Origin: Clostridium pasteurianum BC1
Lineage (GTDB): Bacteria > Bacillota > Clostridia > Clostridiales > Clostridiaceae
DNA length: 64,000 bases
Reading direction: 5' to 3'
NCBI RefSeq assembly: GCF_000389635.1
Contig: NC_021182.1
Coordinates: 868,001-932,000 of the forward strand
Shown piece after piece: positions 18,423 through 26,403 of the stretch. The notes below the pieces were generated by a model that saw only the letters and a list, made by a program, of their open reading frames with translations, had not been told where the DNA came from and did not search any database. Each line of letters begins with the position of its first letter. Position 1 is the stretch's first letter. Both the position numbers and the translations under genes were made by a program.

Positions 18423-19493
18423 ATGCAAATATCACTAAAACACATGGCAATCTTATATTTTTGTGTCGGCATAATATTACCTTTTTTAATTGTTAAAGAC
18501 AGTAACATATTTAAGAAAAATACTTATAATTCTAATTATCTATCTAAAGATAATACAAACATATTAAAAGGATTATCTGTAGTAATAATTATTATTCATC
18601 ATTTGTCTTTATTTTTGGTTAATGATGGAATATTTAAGACAATCTTTTCACGAATGGGATTTTTAGCGGTATCTATTTTTTTATTTGTATCGGGATATGG
18701 TTTGATGGTGCAATTTACCAGAAAAAAAGAAAGATATTTTAAAGGATATTTTAAAAACAAAATACTAAGATTATACTTAATTTTCTTTTGTGCAAATATT
18801 ATTTCTACATTATTAAGTAACATATTTTTAAATAATCAATACACGATAATAGATATAATTAAATCGTCACTTCTTATGAATTTTGCAGATGGGAGAGTAT
18901 TATGGTTTGTTGCAGTTATTTTATATTTTTATATAATATTTTATATAGCATTTAAGCTTTTTAATAAAAACACTGCAATATTACTCATGTCTGTTTCATT
19001 AGGAATTTGGATAGCTTTAAATATATTTTTACATCATGGGGCTTGGTACTATAATTCTGCAATTTGTTTTCCTTTAGGTATTATAGTTGCTGAATATAAT
19101 GAACAAATATTTAAGGTAGCTAAAAAATATTATTTATTGGTACTATCAGCAAATGTAGTATTGTTTTTATTGGGAATGACTTTCTATATAAAAGGAATTG
19201 ACAAGTTACAATTTATTATTCCAATATTCTTTGTTATATTAATTTTATCATTGCTTATGAAAGTTAATTTAAAATCTCAGTTTTTTTATTTTATGAATGG
19301 AATATCCTTTGAGTTTTATTTGTTTCAGCTTATTGCGTTGAATATAGTTTTTCAAACAAAGAATGAAATTAGTAGCTTATTCTTTTTATTAGCTTTTTTA
19401 ATAACAGTAATATTATCTAAAATTTTAAATGTCTTTGTTAGTTTTATATTCAGTATTAAAATAAAAAGAAATTTAATATCTAGTAAACCATAA
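18423..19493 (+). CDS. Membrane acyltransferase, family 3 (OafA/WecH type)
   Basis: A 356-residue integral membrane protein with about 10 helices. NILKGLSVVIIIIHHLSLFL carries the His of the R/K-x10-H motif used for acyl transfer, and VSIFLFVSGYGLMVQF and RVLWFVAVILYFYIIFY are typical of the family. These proteins O-acetylate cell-surface sugars, taking the acetyl group from cytoplasmic acetyl-CoA. AGGGGAG lies before ATG 18423 and is itself part of the manA remnant, so the gene was joined there by rearrangement. A second family member is at 19918. Confidence 0.85.
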   Translation: MQISLKHMAILYFCVGIILPFLIVKDSNIFKKNTYNSNYLSKDNTNILKGLSVVIIIIHHLSLFLVNDGIFKTIFSRMGFLAVSIFLFVSGYGLMVQFTRKKERYFKGYFKNKILRLYLIFFCANIISTLLSNIFLNNQYTIIDIIKSSLLMNFADGRVLWFVAVILYFYIIFYIAFKLFNKNTAILLMSVSLGIWIALNIFLHHGAWYYNSAICFPLGIIVAEYNEQIFKVAKKYYLLVLSANVVLFLLGMTFYIKGIDKLQFIIPIFFVILILSLLMKVNLKSQFFYFMNGISFEFYLFQLIALNIVFQTKNEISSLFFLLAFLITVILSKILNVFVSFIFSIKIKRNLISSKP

Positions 19494-19917
19494 TAAACAA
19501 CGGAACTCAAACAATAATCCATGAATCTACTGCTAATACACAAGCTCCACATTTATTAAATTTACCTTTTAAAGAAAGTTTAAATCAAGGGGAGAAGTAA
19601 TGTATGGTTATATGGATATATGCAATTAGACAAAAGCGTAAAAATCAACAAATTGAACAACAAAAAGTGATTAGAGGTTTGGGAAGTTTTTAGGCATAAT
19701 TTGCATAAATACCCTATAATTAGTAATTATTTAACAATATATTAAACTTTCGCAAAAAAATTTCTTGATATAATATATTTAACCACAATTCGGCAAGCAA
19801 TCCATTGATAATACTTAATTCTCTCTATAAAAAAATTTACAAATAAATATAGATATATCAATGTTTACGAGGATTACTTGCCGAATGTAAGTTTAATTAT
19901 TAGGGGGTGTAGGTAAA
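19494..19917 (+). other. Gap with gene scrap and long-range hairpin
   Basis: A short frame (19500-19602) reads GTQTIIHESTANTQAPHLLN and LPFKESLNQGEK before TAA, the end of an unknown lost gene; more stop-broken text follows. A 16-base inverted repeat with one mismatch, ATTCGGCAAGCAATCC (19788-19803) and GGATTACTTGCCGAAT (19871-19886), encloses a 67-base AT-rich loop just before the ribosome binding site of the next acyltransferase. Confidence 0.45.
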
Positions 19918-20904
19918 ATGAATAAAAAAGAACTTACTGTTTACAGTGGAATTGCTATTTTGTTTGTAGTGCTAATACATAGCAATTCATATTTTATGAA
20001 TAATGTTATCAATGTAAAAGCAGTAGAAAAAGCACCATTTATTGTACGATTATTAGATTATTATATTAAAGGTGCAGTATCAATGTTTATATTTATTGCT
20101 GGATACAAATATGCATTAAGAGATCTTAACACAGATTATAATGTTTACATTAAAAAAAGGTTAACAAAAGTTATTAAGCCATTTCTAATAATAAGTATTA
20201 TATTTATAATTTTTGATACAATTGGAAATTTTAATAATTTTAATCTTATATTAATTATTAAACAATTTATTAAAATATTTTTAGGATATAATGTTGTTTA
20301 TCAATTGTGGTATATTCCACTGTATATACTTATAATAACTTCTTATCCATTGATTTATAGATATATTAAAAGTGATAAAGTTAGAATCATGATATTTGTT
20401 TTTATATCGTTAATAATAAGAGGGGCTGGGTTAAAATATAGCATATTAACTAGTTATCCAATAGTTTTTTTATGTTCCTATTTACTTTTTGAAATGGGGG
20501 TATTATTTTGTAAACACAATATAGAAGAAAAAATAAAAAATAAGGATTTGTTTATTTTATTTTATATAGTATTAGTATTATGTTTTGCAATAGCCCCAAT
20601 TCCTTCTAAGATATCTGTGCCATTGCAATATTTTTTACTTTGGACAACAGGTTCGATTGCTTATTATTTAATTAGTTTAAAATTGAAAAATAATAGAATT
20701 TTAAATTTATTAGGTAAATATTCTTTTTATATTTTTCTTTTTCATGAACCAATAATAGGTAAATTTATATCAAAATATTTCATTAGTATTAATATTGACA
20801 ACTTTTTCTTACTTGTTATTGGAAGATGCATATTAGATATAATAATTACATTATTGTTGTATAAAATAATACAAAAAACTTTTTTAAATAAGTTAATTTT
20901 ATAA
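19918..20904 (+). CDS. Membrane acyltransferase, family 3
   Basis: A 328-residue membrane protein with about 10 helices. The N-terminus ELTVYSGIAILFVVLIHSNS includes the conserved His, and SMFIFIAGYKYALR, YQLWYIPLYILII and SFYIFLFHEPIIGKFI are family-3 acyltransferase features. It probably transfers an acyl group to an exported sugar or lipid intermediate. The ribosome binding site is GGGGGTG. The leader holds the 19788-19886 inverted repeat, which could affect expression. The substrate is unknown. Confidence 0.85.
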   Translation: MNKKELTVYSGIAILFVVLIHSNSYFMNNVINVKAVEKAPFIVRLLDYYIKGAVSMFIFIAGYKYALRDLNTDYNVYIKKRLTKVIKPFLIISIIFIIFDTIGNFNNFNLILIIKQFIKIFLGYNVVYQLWYIPLYILIITSYPLIYRYIKSDKVRIMIFVFISLIIRGAGLKYSILTSYPIVFLCSYLLFEMGVLFCKHNIEEKIKNKDLFILFYIVLVLCFAIAPIPSKISVPLQYFLLWTTGSIAYYLISLKLKNNRILNLLGKYSFYIFLFHEPIIGKFISKYFISINIDNFFLLVIGRCILDIIITLLLYKIIQKTFLNKLIL

Positions 20905-20924
20905 CTATGTTTAAATATAAATCT

Positions 20925-21030
20925 AACAGATGCTTTAAAAACTTTACTGGAACACCAGGCTATTTATGCTTATGAATTTAATGGAAGAAGATATGATGTA
21001 GGAGATAAGTCTGGATATTTTCTAGAGTTA
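20925..21030 (+). pseudogene. galU fragment (third copy)
   Basis: About 105 bases match the galU C-terminal region (LTDALKTLLEHQAIYAYEF then GRRYDVGDKSGYF). The His in LLEHQ shows that it is closer to the second galU (22174) than to the first (LLEQQ). Both ends are cut abruptly. It lies directly after the acyltransferase and before the IS200 element. Confidence 0.9.
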
Positions 21031-21073
21031 ATTTATTATGCGTTCATGTAAAAAATGGAAAAAGTATTTAGTT

Positions 21074-21101
21074 AATTCAGCAGAAATCTGCTGAATTTTA
21101 T
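21074..21101 (+). terminator. Rho-independent terminator
   Basis: Perfect stem AATTCAGCAGA (21074-21084) with its complement at 21087-21097, followed by TTTATTT. It ends transcription from the acyltransferase side immediately before the IS200-type element. Confidence 0.75.
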
Positions 21102-21163
21102 TTGTATAAAGAAAACCACCTGCTAAGCAGGTGCGTTCAGAAAAGCTTAAGCGGTGAGCAAAA

Positions 21164-21232
21164 AGACCTCACTTTGGTATAATAGATATGGTTTCGCCAG
21201 CCAATCTAAGAACTAAAGGAGGTCTGCCCAGT
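21164..21232 (+). promoter_or_regulatory. tnpA promoter and RBS-masking stem
   Basis: An extended -10 TGGTATAAT (TATAAT 21178-21183) drives tnpA. AGACCTC at 21164-21170, upstream of this promoter, is complementary to GAGGTCT at 21219-21225, which includes the tnpA ribosome binding site. Only read-through transcripts would contain both strands of the stem, so the element seems protected against expression from outside promoters, as known for IS200. Confidence 0.6.
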
Positions 21233-21688
21233 ATGGACAGTAACAGTTTAGCACACACAAAGTGGAATTGTAAATACCACATAGTGTGTGCGCCGAAATA
21301 CAGAAGAAAAGAAATATATGGAGATAAGAAAAAAGAAATAGGAAAGATATTGAGAAAATTATGCGATTGGAAAGGAGTGGATATAATAGAGGCAAATGCA
21401 TGTGAAGATCACATACATATGCTTGTATCCATACCACCTAAAATGAGTGTATCTGGGTTTGTAGGATTTTTAAAAGGAAAAAGTAGTTTGATGATATTTG
21501 AAAAGTTTGCAAATCTGAAATATAAATATGGAAATAGGCACTTTTGGTGTAGAGGTTTCTATGTTGATACAGTAGGAAGAAATAAAAAAGCAATACAAGA
21601 ATATATAAAAAATCAACAACAAGAAGATATGATCGCCGACCAAATAAGTATCAAAGAATATGCAGACCCTTTTAAGGGTAGCAAGTAA
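21233..21688 (+). CDS. tnpA: IS200/IS605 transposase TnpA (HUH Y1)
   Basis: A 151-residue single-strand DNA transposase. It has AHTKWNCKYHIVCAPKYRRK at the N-terminus, the HUH motif His-Ile-His in EDHIHMLVSIPP, and the catalytic Tyr in AIQEYIKNQQ, and the length is normal for the family. It would cut and join single-stranded element ends by 5'-phosphotyrosine chemistry. An in-frame ATG at 21188 is upstream of the GGAGGTC ribosome binding site, so ATG 21233 is chosen. All key residues are present. Confidence 0.95.
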   Translation: MDSNSLAHTKWNCKYHIVCAPKYRRKEIYGDKKKEIGKILRKLCDWKGVDIIEANACEDHIHMLVSIPPKMSVSGFVGFLKGKSSLMIFEKFANLKYKYGNRHFWCRGFYVDTVGRNKKAIQEYIKNQQQEDMIADQISIKEYADPFKGSK

Positions 21689-21907
21689 CGATAAAATGCG
21701 GCTGGCGGGACTTTTTAAGTGCCTTAAGGCACAACGCTGGTAATATGCCCTTATAGGGCTGAGGAAATACCACCAGCTAAGCTGGTGGATTTTTATTCGT
21801 TTTTCTTAAAAATAACTATAGATGAATATAGTCCAAAACAAAGAGTTGAAAATATTTATAACTAAAAACTACCTAATGTGCTAAAATATATCATCAATTG
21901 TTATAAA

Positions 21908-22018
21908 TATGTAAAAAATCATAAATAATAGGTTTTTATTGATTACATCTATTTTAATTCATGTTATAATTATATTAAAATTGATGTTAAAAATTAATGT
22001 ATATTCTGGAGATTAAAT
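21908..22018 (+). promoter_or_regulatory. Promoter, family copy 2 (rfbA-like)
   Basis: Shares ATGTAAAAAATCATAAA, TTTTAATT and the extended -10 TGTTATAATTATATTAAAAT (TATAAT 21965-21970) with the rfbA promoter, and continues with a similar leader ending in a degraded ribosome binding site (CTGGAGATT). It now drives galU copy 2 and the kinase genes. Confidence 0.6.
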
Positions 22019-22024
22019 TGTGAG

Positions 22025-22080
22025 AGTCAAACTTGAACTATTTAAAAGAGGAATGGCATGGTTTGATGTAGGAACATACG
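22025..22080 (+). pseudogene. rfbA fragment
   Basis: About 55 bases resemble rfbA 15021-15077 and encode VKLELFKRGMAWFDVGTYA, diverged from the intact [19 protein letters not shown] stop follows at once. It is a remnant of another nucleotidyltransferase gene that once followed this promoter. Confidence 0.75.
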
Positions 22081-22089
22081 CTATGTAAT

Positions 22090-22132
22090 TTACAGTATAT
22101 GAAATAGATACAGTATATTTCATATACTGTAA
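22090..22132 (+). promoter_or_regulatory. Perfect 17-base palindrome before galU (copy 2)
   Basis: Identical to 17047-17089, at a constant offset of 5043 bases. The identity extends from about 22086 into galU and so marks the left edge of the duplicated block. Confidence 0.65.
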
Positions 22133-22173
22133 TAATATAAAATTATAACTATTTTTAGGGGGATGATTATAAT

Positions 22174-23130
22174 ATGAGTAAAATAAGAAAAGCAGTTATA
22201 CCTGCAGCAGGTCTTGGAACGAGGTTTTTACCAGCAACAAAAGCACAACCAAAGGAAATGCTTCCAATAGTGGATAAACCAACTATACAGTACATAATAG
22301 AAGAAGCAGTAGCATCTGGAATAGAAGAAATACTTATAATTACAGGAAGAAATAAAAGGTCTATAGAGGATCACTTTGATAAGTCTGTAGAATTAGAATT
22401 AGAACTTGAAAATCACAATAAGGCGGAATTACTAAAGGTAGTAAAAGACATAACTAATTTAGCTAATATACATTTTATAAGACAAAAGGAACCTAAGGGA
22501 CTTGGACATGCTATTCATTGTGCAAAGAGTTTTGTAGGTGAAGAACCTTTTGCTGTAATGCTTGGTGATGACGTAGTGGATGCTGAAGTGCCATGCTTGA
22601 AGCAGCTTATAAATTGCTATGATGAATATAAAACATCAATTTTAGGAGTTCAACAGGTAGAAAAAAGTCAGGTATCTAAATATGGAATAGTGAAAAATTT
22701 AGATATAGAAAAGGGTGTGTATAAGGTTAAAGATTTAATTGAAAAGCCCAATGTGGAAGAAGCACCTTCTAACATAGCAATCCTTGGAAGATATATACTA
22801 ATGCCTGATATATTTGGAGTACTGGGAAAAACTAAACCGGGAAAAGGTGACGAAATACAGTTAACAGATGCTTTAAAAACTTTACTGGAACACCAGGCTA
22901 TTTATGCTTATGAATTTAAGGGAAGAAGATATGATGTAGGAGATAAGTTTGGATATTTACAAGCCACTGTAGATATGGCATTAAAAAGGGATGATTTAAG
23001 AGGTCCATTTATGGAGTATTTATCAAATTTATCTAAGAATGAAAGCTGGAAGTATTCATCTGATGAAAATAATGATCAAGTTGCAGCTACTAAAGTAGAA
23101 ATTGATAAAAAAGTGGAAGTAACAAAATAA
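22174..23130 (+). CDS. galU: UTP-glucose-1-phosphate uridylyltransferase GalU (copy 2)
   Basis: A 318-residue GalU with all motifs of copy 1 (GLGTRFLPATKAQPKEM, LGDDVV, LIEKPN, QLTDAL). The DNA is nearly identical to 17131-18000 and then diverges: the tail reads SKNESWKYSSDENNDQVAAT and ends with a Lys/Val-rich extension. It supplies UDP-glucose and probably heads a unit with the chain-length modulator and kinase 33 bases downstream. Both copies look functional, so this is gene redundancy rather than decay. Confidence 0.95.
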   Translation: MSKIRKAVIPAAGLGTRFLPATKAQPKEMLPIVDKPTIQYIIEEAVASGIEEILIITGRNKRSIEDHFDKSVELELELENHNKAELLKVVKDITNLANIHFIRQKEPKGLGHAIHCAKSFVGEEPFAVMLGDDVVDAEVPCLKQLINCYDEYKTSILGVQQVEKSQVSKYGIVKNLDIEKGVYKVKDLIEKPNVEEAPSNIAILGRYILMPDIFGVLGKTKPGKGDEIQLTDALKTLLEHQAIYAYEFKGRRYDVGDKFGYLQATVDMALKRDDLRGPFMEYLSNLSKNESWKYSSDENNDQVAATKVEIDKKVEVTK

Positions 23131-23163
23131 AGTCAAATTAAGTTAAAAGATGGGGGTTAAATT

Positions 23164-23847
23164 ATGAATGAAGAAAACAATATAGACTTAAGTCAATTTG
23201 TCTATATGCTAAATAAGAGAAAATACATAATAATTGCAATTACTTTAGCGGCAGCTGTTATAGCTGGAATATTCAGTTATTTTGTAGCGTCACCTGTATA
23301 CCAATCTAAAGTAACTGTAATTGTTGGAAAGAAAAATGATACAGGAAATTCTACTGTTCAGTATAATGATGTAATGATGTATCAAAATCTAACAAAAACC
23401 TATGCATCTATTGCTACTTCAAAGTTAGTTCAGGGAAAGGCAGCAGAAAAGCTTGGCAACGGTATCACTGGGGATAAATTAAGCGGGTCAATTACAGTTA
23501 CTCCCGAGACTGGTACTCAGATATTGGATATAATTGCTCAGGGTGGTACACCTAAGGAAGCTTTAGACAGAGTTACGGCTGTTTCAGAAGCCTTTGTGGA
23601 GAATTCACCTAGTGTATACAATGCAGGTGAAGTAAATATTATGGATAAGGGTGAACTTCCAAAGGTTCCTGTTAAACCTAATAAGAAGCTGAATATTGCC
23701 ATTGCATTTTTCTTAGGACTTATGATTTCTGTGGGTATATCATTTTTACTAGAATATATGGACAGTACATTAAAGACATCAGAAGATGTTAAAAGATATC
23801 TTGATTTACCAGTGCTGGGAACTATTCCTGTGCATGACGATATGTAA
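23164..23847 (+). CDS. Chain-length modulator of a tyrosine kinase (Wzz/CpsC/YwqC type), copy 1
   Basis: A 227-residue polysaccharide co-polymerase. DLSQFVYMLNKRKYIIIAIT begins the first membrane helix (about 17-40), followed by an extracytoplasmic loop with the Wzz pattern VASPVYQSKVTVIVGKKND, and a second helix near 175-195 preceded by the Pro-rich PKVPVKPNKK. The short cytoplasmic tail contains DSTLKTSEDVKRYLDLPVLG, the kinase-contact region. It sets polymer length and activates the kinase encoded next (24 kDa type). GGGGG precedes the ATG. A paralogue about 90% alike lies at 31907. Confidence 0.92.
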   Translation: MNEENNIDLSQFVYMLNKRKYIIIAITLAAAVIAGIFSYFVASPVYQSKVTVIVGKKNDTGNSTVQYNDVMMYQNLTKTYASIATSKLVQGKAAEKLGNGITGDKLSGSITVTPETGTQILDIIAQGGTPKEALDRVTAVSEAFVENSPSVYNAGEVNIMDKGELPKVPVKPNKKLNIAIAFFLGLMISVGISFLLEYMDSTLKTSEDVKRYLDLPVLGTIPVHDDM

Positions 23848-23930
23848 AATCAGCTATAAAAAGTTAATAAAGTATAGAAATATTTATTTTATCTTAAAAA
23901 TGGTATGACAATTACGAGGGGGAGAAAGTA

Positions 23931-24650
23931 ATGTTAATAGTTAAGGATAATCCTAAGTCACCTATATCAGAGGCATATAGAACACTTAGGACTAATATAC
24001 AGTTTTCAAGTTTTGATAATAATTTAGATACGATTTTGGTTACCAGTTCAGGTCCTTCTGAGGGAAAGTCGGTTACAGCCTCTAATTTAGCTGTAGCTAT
24101 GTCTGAAATAGGGAAAAAAGTACTCATAATAGACTGTGATTTGAGAAAGCCTTCAATTCATAAAAAATTTAATGTTTCTAATAACAAAGGACTTTCAAAT
24201 TTATTAATTGGGCAGTCTGAGTTTGATGAAGTAGTTCAAAAATATACTGAAAACCTGTATGTTTTAACTTCCGGTACTGTACCACCAAATCCTTCAGAAA
24301 TGCTTGAATCAAATAAGATGAAATCATTTTTGGAGGAAGCAGAGAGTAAATTTGATTTTGTATTAATTGATACACCGCCGGTTATAGCAGTAGCAGATGC
24401 TCAGATTCTTTCAACTATGGTTAAAGGGGTACTCCTGGTAATTGCCTCTGGAGAGGCAGAAATAGCAGGGGTTAAGAAAGCTAAGGAATTATTGGATCAG
24501 GTTAAAGCTAATATTATAGGAGTTGTGTTAAATAAAGAAAATATTAATAGTGGCAAGAAATATGGCTATTATCACTATTATTATGGACGAGATAAGAGTA
24601 AAAAGAAGGAGGAGTTAAAAAATAGCAATATAGGGGAGGCTATATCATGA
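23931..24650 (+). CDS. Capsular tyrosine kinase (BY-kinase, CpsD/YwqD type), copy 1
   Basis: A 239-residue cytoplasmic autokinase. Walker A GPSEGKS with Lys46, Walker A' LIIDCDLRKPSIH with Asp68 and Asp70, Walker B FVLIDTPP, and a C-terminal Tyr cluster (YGYYHYYYG) that is autophosphorylated. The N-terminal SPISEAYRTLRTNIQFS (EAYRTLRTNI) is the oligomer motif of Firmicute BY-kinases. Cycling between phosphorylated and free states controls polymer export. It is paired with the modulator upstream; the intergenic stretch ATGACAATTACGAGGGGG is conserved in the second pair. Its stop overlaps the next start (ATGA). Confidence 0.94.
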   Translation: MLIVKDNPKSPISEAYRTLRTNIQFSSFDNNLDTILVTSSGPSEGKSVTASNLAVAMSEIGKKVLIIDCDLRKPSIHKKFNVSNNKGLSNLLIGQSEFDEVVQKYTENLYVLTSGTVPPNPSEMLESNKMKSFLEEAESKFDFVLIDTPPVIAVADAQILSTMVKGVLLVIASGEAEIAGVKKAKELLDQVKANIIGVVLNKENINSGKKYGYYHYYYGRDKSKKKEELKNSNIGEAIS

Positions 24651-26380
24651 CATTTAAAGAAAATTATGACCATTGGTTAAAATCAGAGTATATTGATGAA
24701 AGCACAAAGGAAGAGCTAAAGGGTATAGAGGATGAAAAGGAAATAGAAGATAGATTTTATAGGGATCTAGAATTTGGTACAGGTGGCCTTAGAGGAGTTA
24801 TAGCTGCAGGAAGCAATAGAATGAATGTATACACTATAGGTAAGGCTACTCAGGGACTAGCTGATTATTTAAATAAAAATTATAGGGGAGAAATTTCTGT
24901 TAGTATAGCTTATGATTCAAGGAATATGTCCAAAGAGTTTTCTGAAAGAGCAGCAGCAGTTTTGTGTGCTAATGGAATTATGGTAAATCTATTTGAGTCT
25001 TTAAGACCAACACCAATGCTTTCTTATACTGTTAGACATTTAAAAAGCAAAGCAGGGATAGTTGTAACGGCTTCACATAATCCTAAACAGTATAATGGTT
25101 ACAAAGTTTATAACGAAGACGGGGGTCAGGTAACGGATAAGGCAGCTAAGGAAATACTGGATTGTATTAATGCAATAAGCGAATTTAAAAATGTAAAGAC
25201 TATGGATTTAGAAAAGGCTAAAGAGTCTAAGCTTTTAAATATAATTGGTGAAGAAGTAGATAAAACATATATTGATAAGGTTAAAGCTCTTACAATAAGA
25301 GAAGAATTAGTAAAGAGCAATGCTAAGGATGTAAAAATAATATATACTCCTATTCATGGATCGGGAAATGTACCTGTGAGAAGAGTACTTAGTGAACTTG
25401 GATATGATAATGTATTTGTAGTAAAGGAACAGGAATTGCCAGATGGAAATTTTCCAACTGCATCCTATCCAAATCCAGAGCAGCCATCAGTATTTGAACT
25501 AGCATTAAATTTAGCTAAAGAAGTAAATCCTGATGTAATTTTTGGTACAGACCCTGATTGTGATAGAATCGGTGTAGTTGTAAAAGATAAGCAGGGAGAA
25601 TATAGAGTATTGACTGGTAACCAAACAGGTGTACTTTTAACACATTATATTGTTTCATCTTTAAAGGAACTGAATAAATTGCCTAGAAATGGAGCAGTTA
25701 TAAAAACCATAGTTACTTCTGAAATGGCAAGAAAAATAACTGAGGATTTTAATATTGAGCTTATAGATGTGCTTACTGGTTTTAAATATATAGGTGAGAA
25801 GATAAAGGAATTTGAAAAGACCGGATCAAATACATACTTATTTGGATTTGAAGAGAGCTATGGATATCTTGCTGGAACTTTTGTTAGAGATAAAGATGCA
25901 GTAATAGGAGCTACTCTAATATGTGAAATGGTATTATATTATAAGAATAAAGGATTAAGTTTGTATGACGCATTAATGGATCTTTATAATAAATATGGTT
26001 TTTATAAAGAAAGTTTAGTGTCTTTGGAACTTAAAGGTAAAGAGGGCCAGGAAAAAATTCAAAGAGCTTTAGAAAATTTAAGACATTCTATGGCACCTAT
26101 TGTAGATGGAGTAAAGATAGTAAAGAGCTTTGACTATAAATTAAGTATAGAAAAGGATATACTAGAAAACTCAGAAATTGAAATAAAACTTCCAAAGTCC
26201 AATGTACTTAAATTCATATTAGAAGATGGTTCCTGGTTTGTTGTAAGACCATCAGGAACGGAACCAAAGATGAAGGTATATATGGCTGTAGTTGGCAGTG
26301 ATCTTGACCATGCGGATAAAAAAATGGAGAACTTTAATAAAGCTGTTATGGAAATAATAAATAAAGCATGTAACAGCTAA
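24647..26380 (+). CDS. Phosphoglucomutase / phosphomannomutase (alpha-D-phosphohexomutase)
   Basis: A 577-residue enzyme interconverting glucose-6-phosphate and glucose-1-phosphate, the substrate of both GalU and RfbA. Motifs: FGTGGLRGVIAAGSNRMN, active serine loop VVTASHNPKQYNGYK, metal loop GTDPDCDRIGV, sugar loop GFEESYGYL, and phosphate-binding VVRPSGTEPKMKVY. Length and motifs match the PgcA type of Firmicutes. It overlaps the kinase gene by four bases, with AGGGGAGG as ribosome binding site, so translation is coupled. Confidence 0.95.
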   Translation: MTFKENYDHWLKSEYIDESTKEELKGIEDEKEIEDRFYRDLEFGTGGLRGVIAAGSNRMNVYTIGKATQGLADYLNKNYRGEISVSIAYDSRNMSKEFSERAAAVLCANGIMVNLFESLRPTPMLSYTVRHLKSKAGIVVTASHNPKQYNGYKVYNEDGGQVTDKAAKEILDCINAISEFKNVKTMDLEKAKESKLLNIIGEEVDKTYIDKVKALTIREELVKSNAKDVKIIYTPIHGSGNVPVRRVLSELGYDNVFVVKEQELPDGNFPTASYPNPEQPSVFELALNLAKEVNPDVIFGTDPDCDRIGVVVKDKQGEYRVLTGNQTGVLLTHYIVSSLKELNKLPRNGAVIKTIVTSEMARKITEDFNIELIDVLTGFKYIGEKIKEFEKTGSNTYLFGFEESYGYLAGTFVRDKDAVIGATLICEMVLYYKNKGLSLYDALMDLYNKYGFYKESLVSLELKGKEGQEKIQRALENLRHSMAPIVDGVKIVKSFDYKLSIEKDILENSEIEIKLPKSNVLKFILEDGSWFVVRPSGTEPKMKVYMAVVGSDLDHADKKMENFNKAVMEIINKACNS

Positions 26381-26403
26381 AGGGTATGAAAGGAAATTTT
26401 AAA

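Larger units (their letters stand above)
21110..21795 (+). mobile_element. IS200/IS605-family insertion sequence, tnpA only
   Basis: One HUH-transposase gene flanked by the short subterminal hairpins used by these elements in place of inverted repeats: CACCTGC-TAA-GCAGGTG at 21117-21133 and CCACCAGC-TAA-GCTGGTGG at 21770-21788. Extra hairpins GTGCCTTAAGGCAC (21719-21732) and GCCCTTATAGGGC (21747-21759) lie downstream of tnpA. No tnpB is present. The gene is intact, so the element may be active. Exact ends were not determined. Confidence 0.85.
21801..22173 (+). other. Rearrangement junction: gene end, promoter, rfbA scrap, palindrome
   Basis: After the IS a short frame reads FLKITIDEYSPKQRVENIYN and stops, perhaps the end of a lost glycosyltransferase. 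Then come the second copy of the rfbA-type promoter (21908-22018), a scrap matching rfbA (LFKRGMAWFDVGTY, about 22025-22080), and the duplicated 17-base palindrome leading into galU copy 2. Confidence 0.7.
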
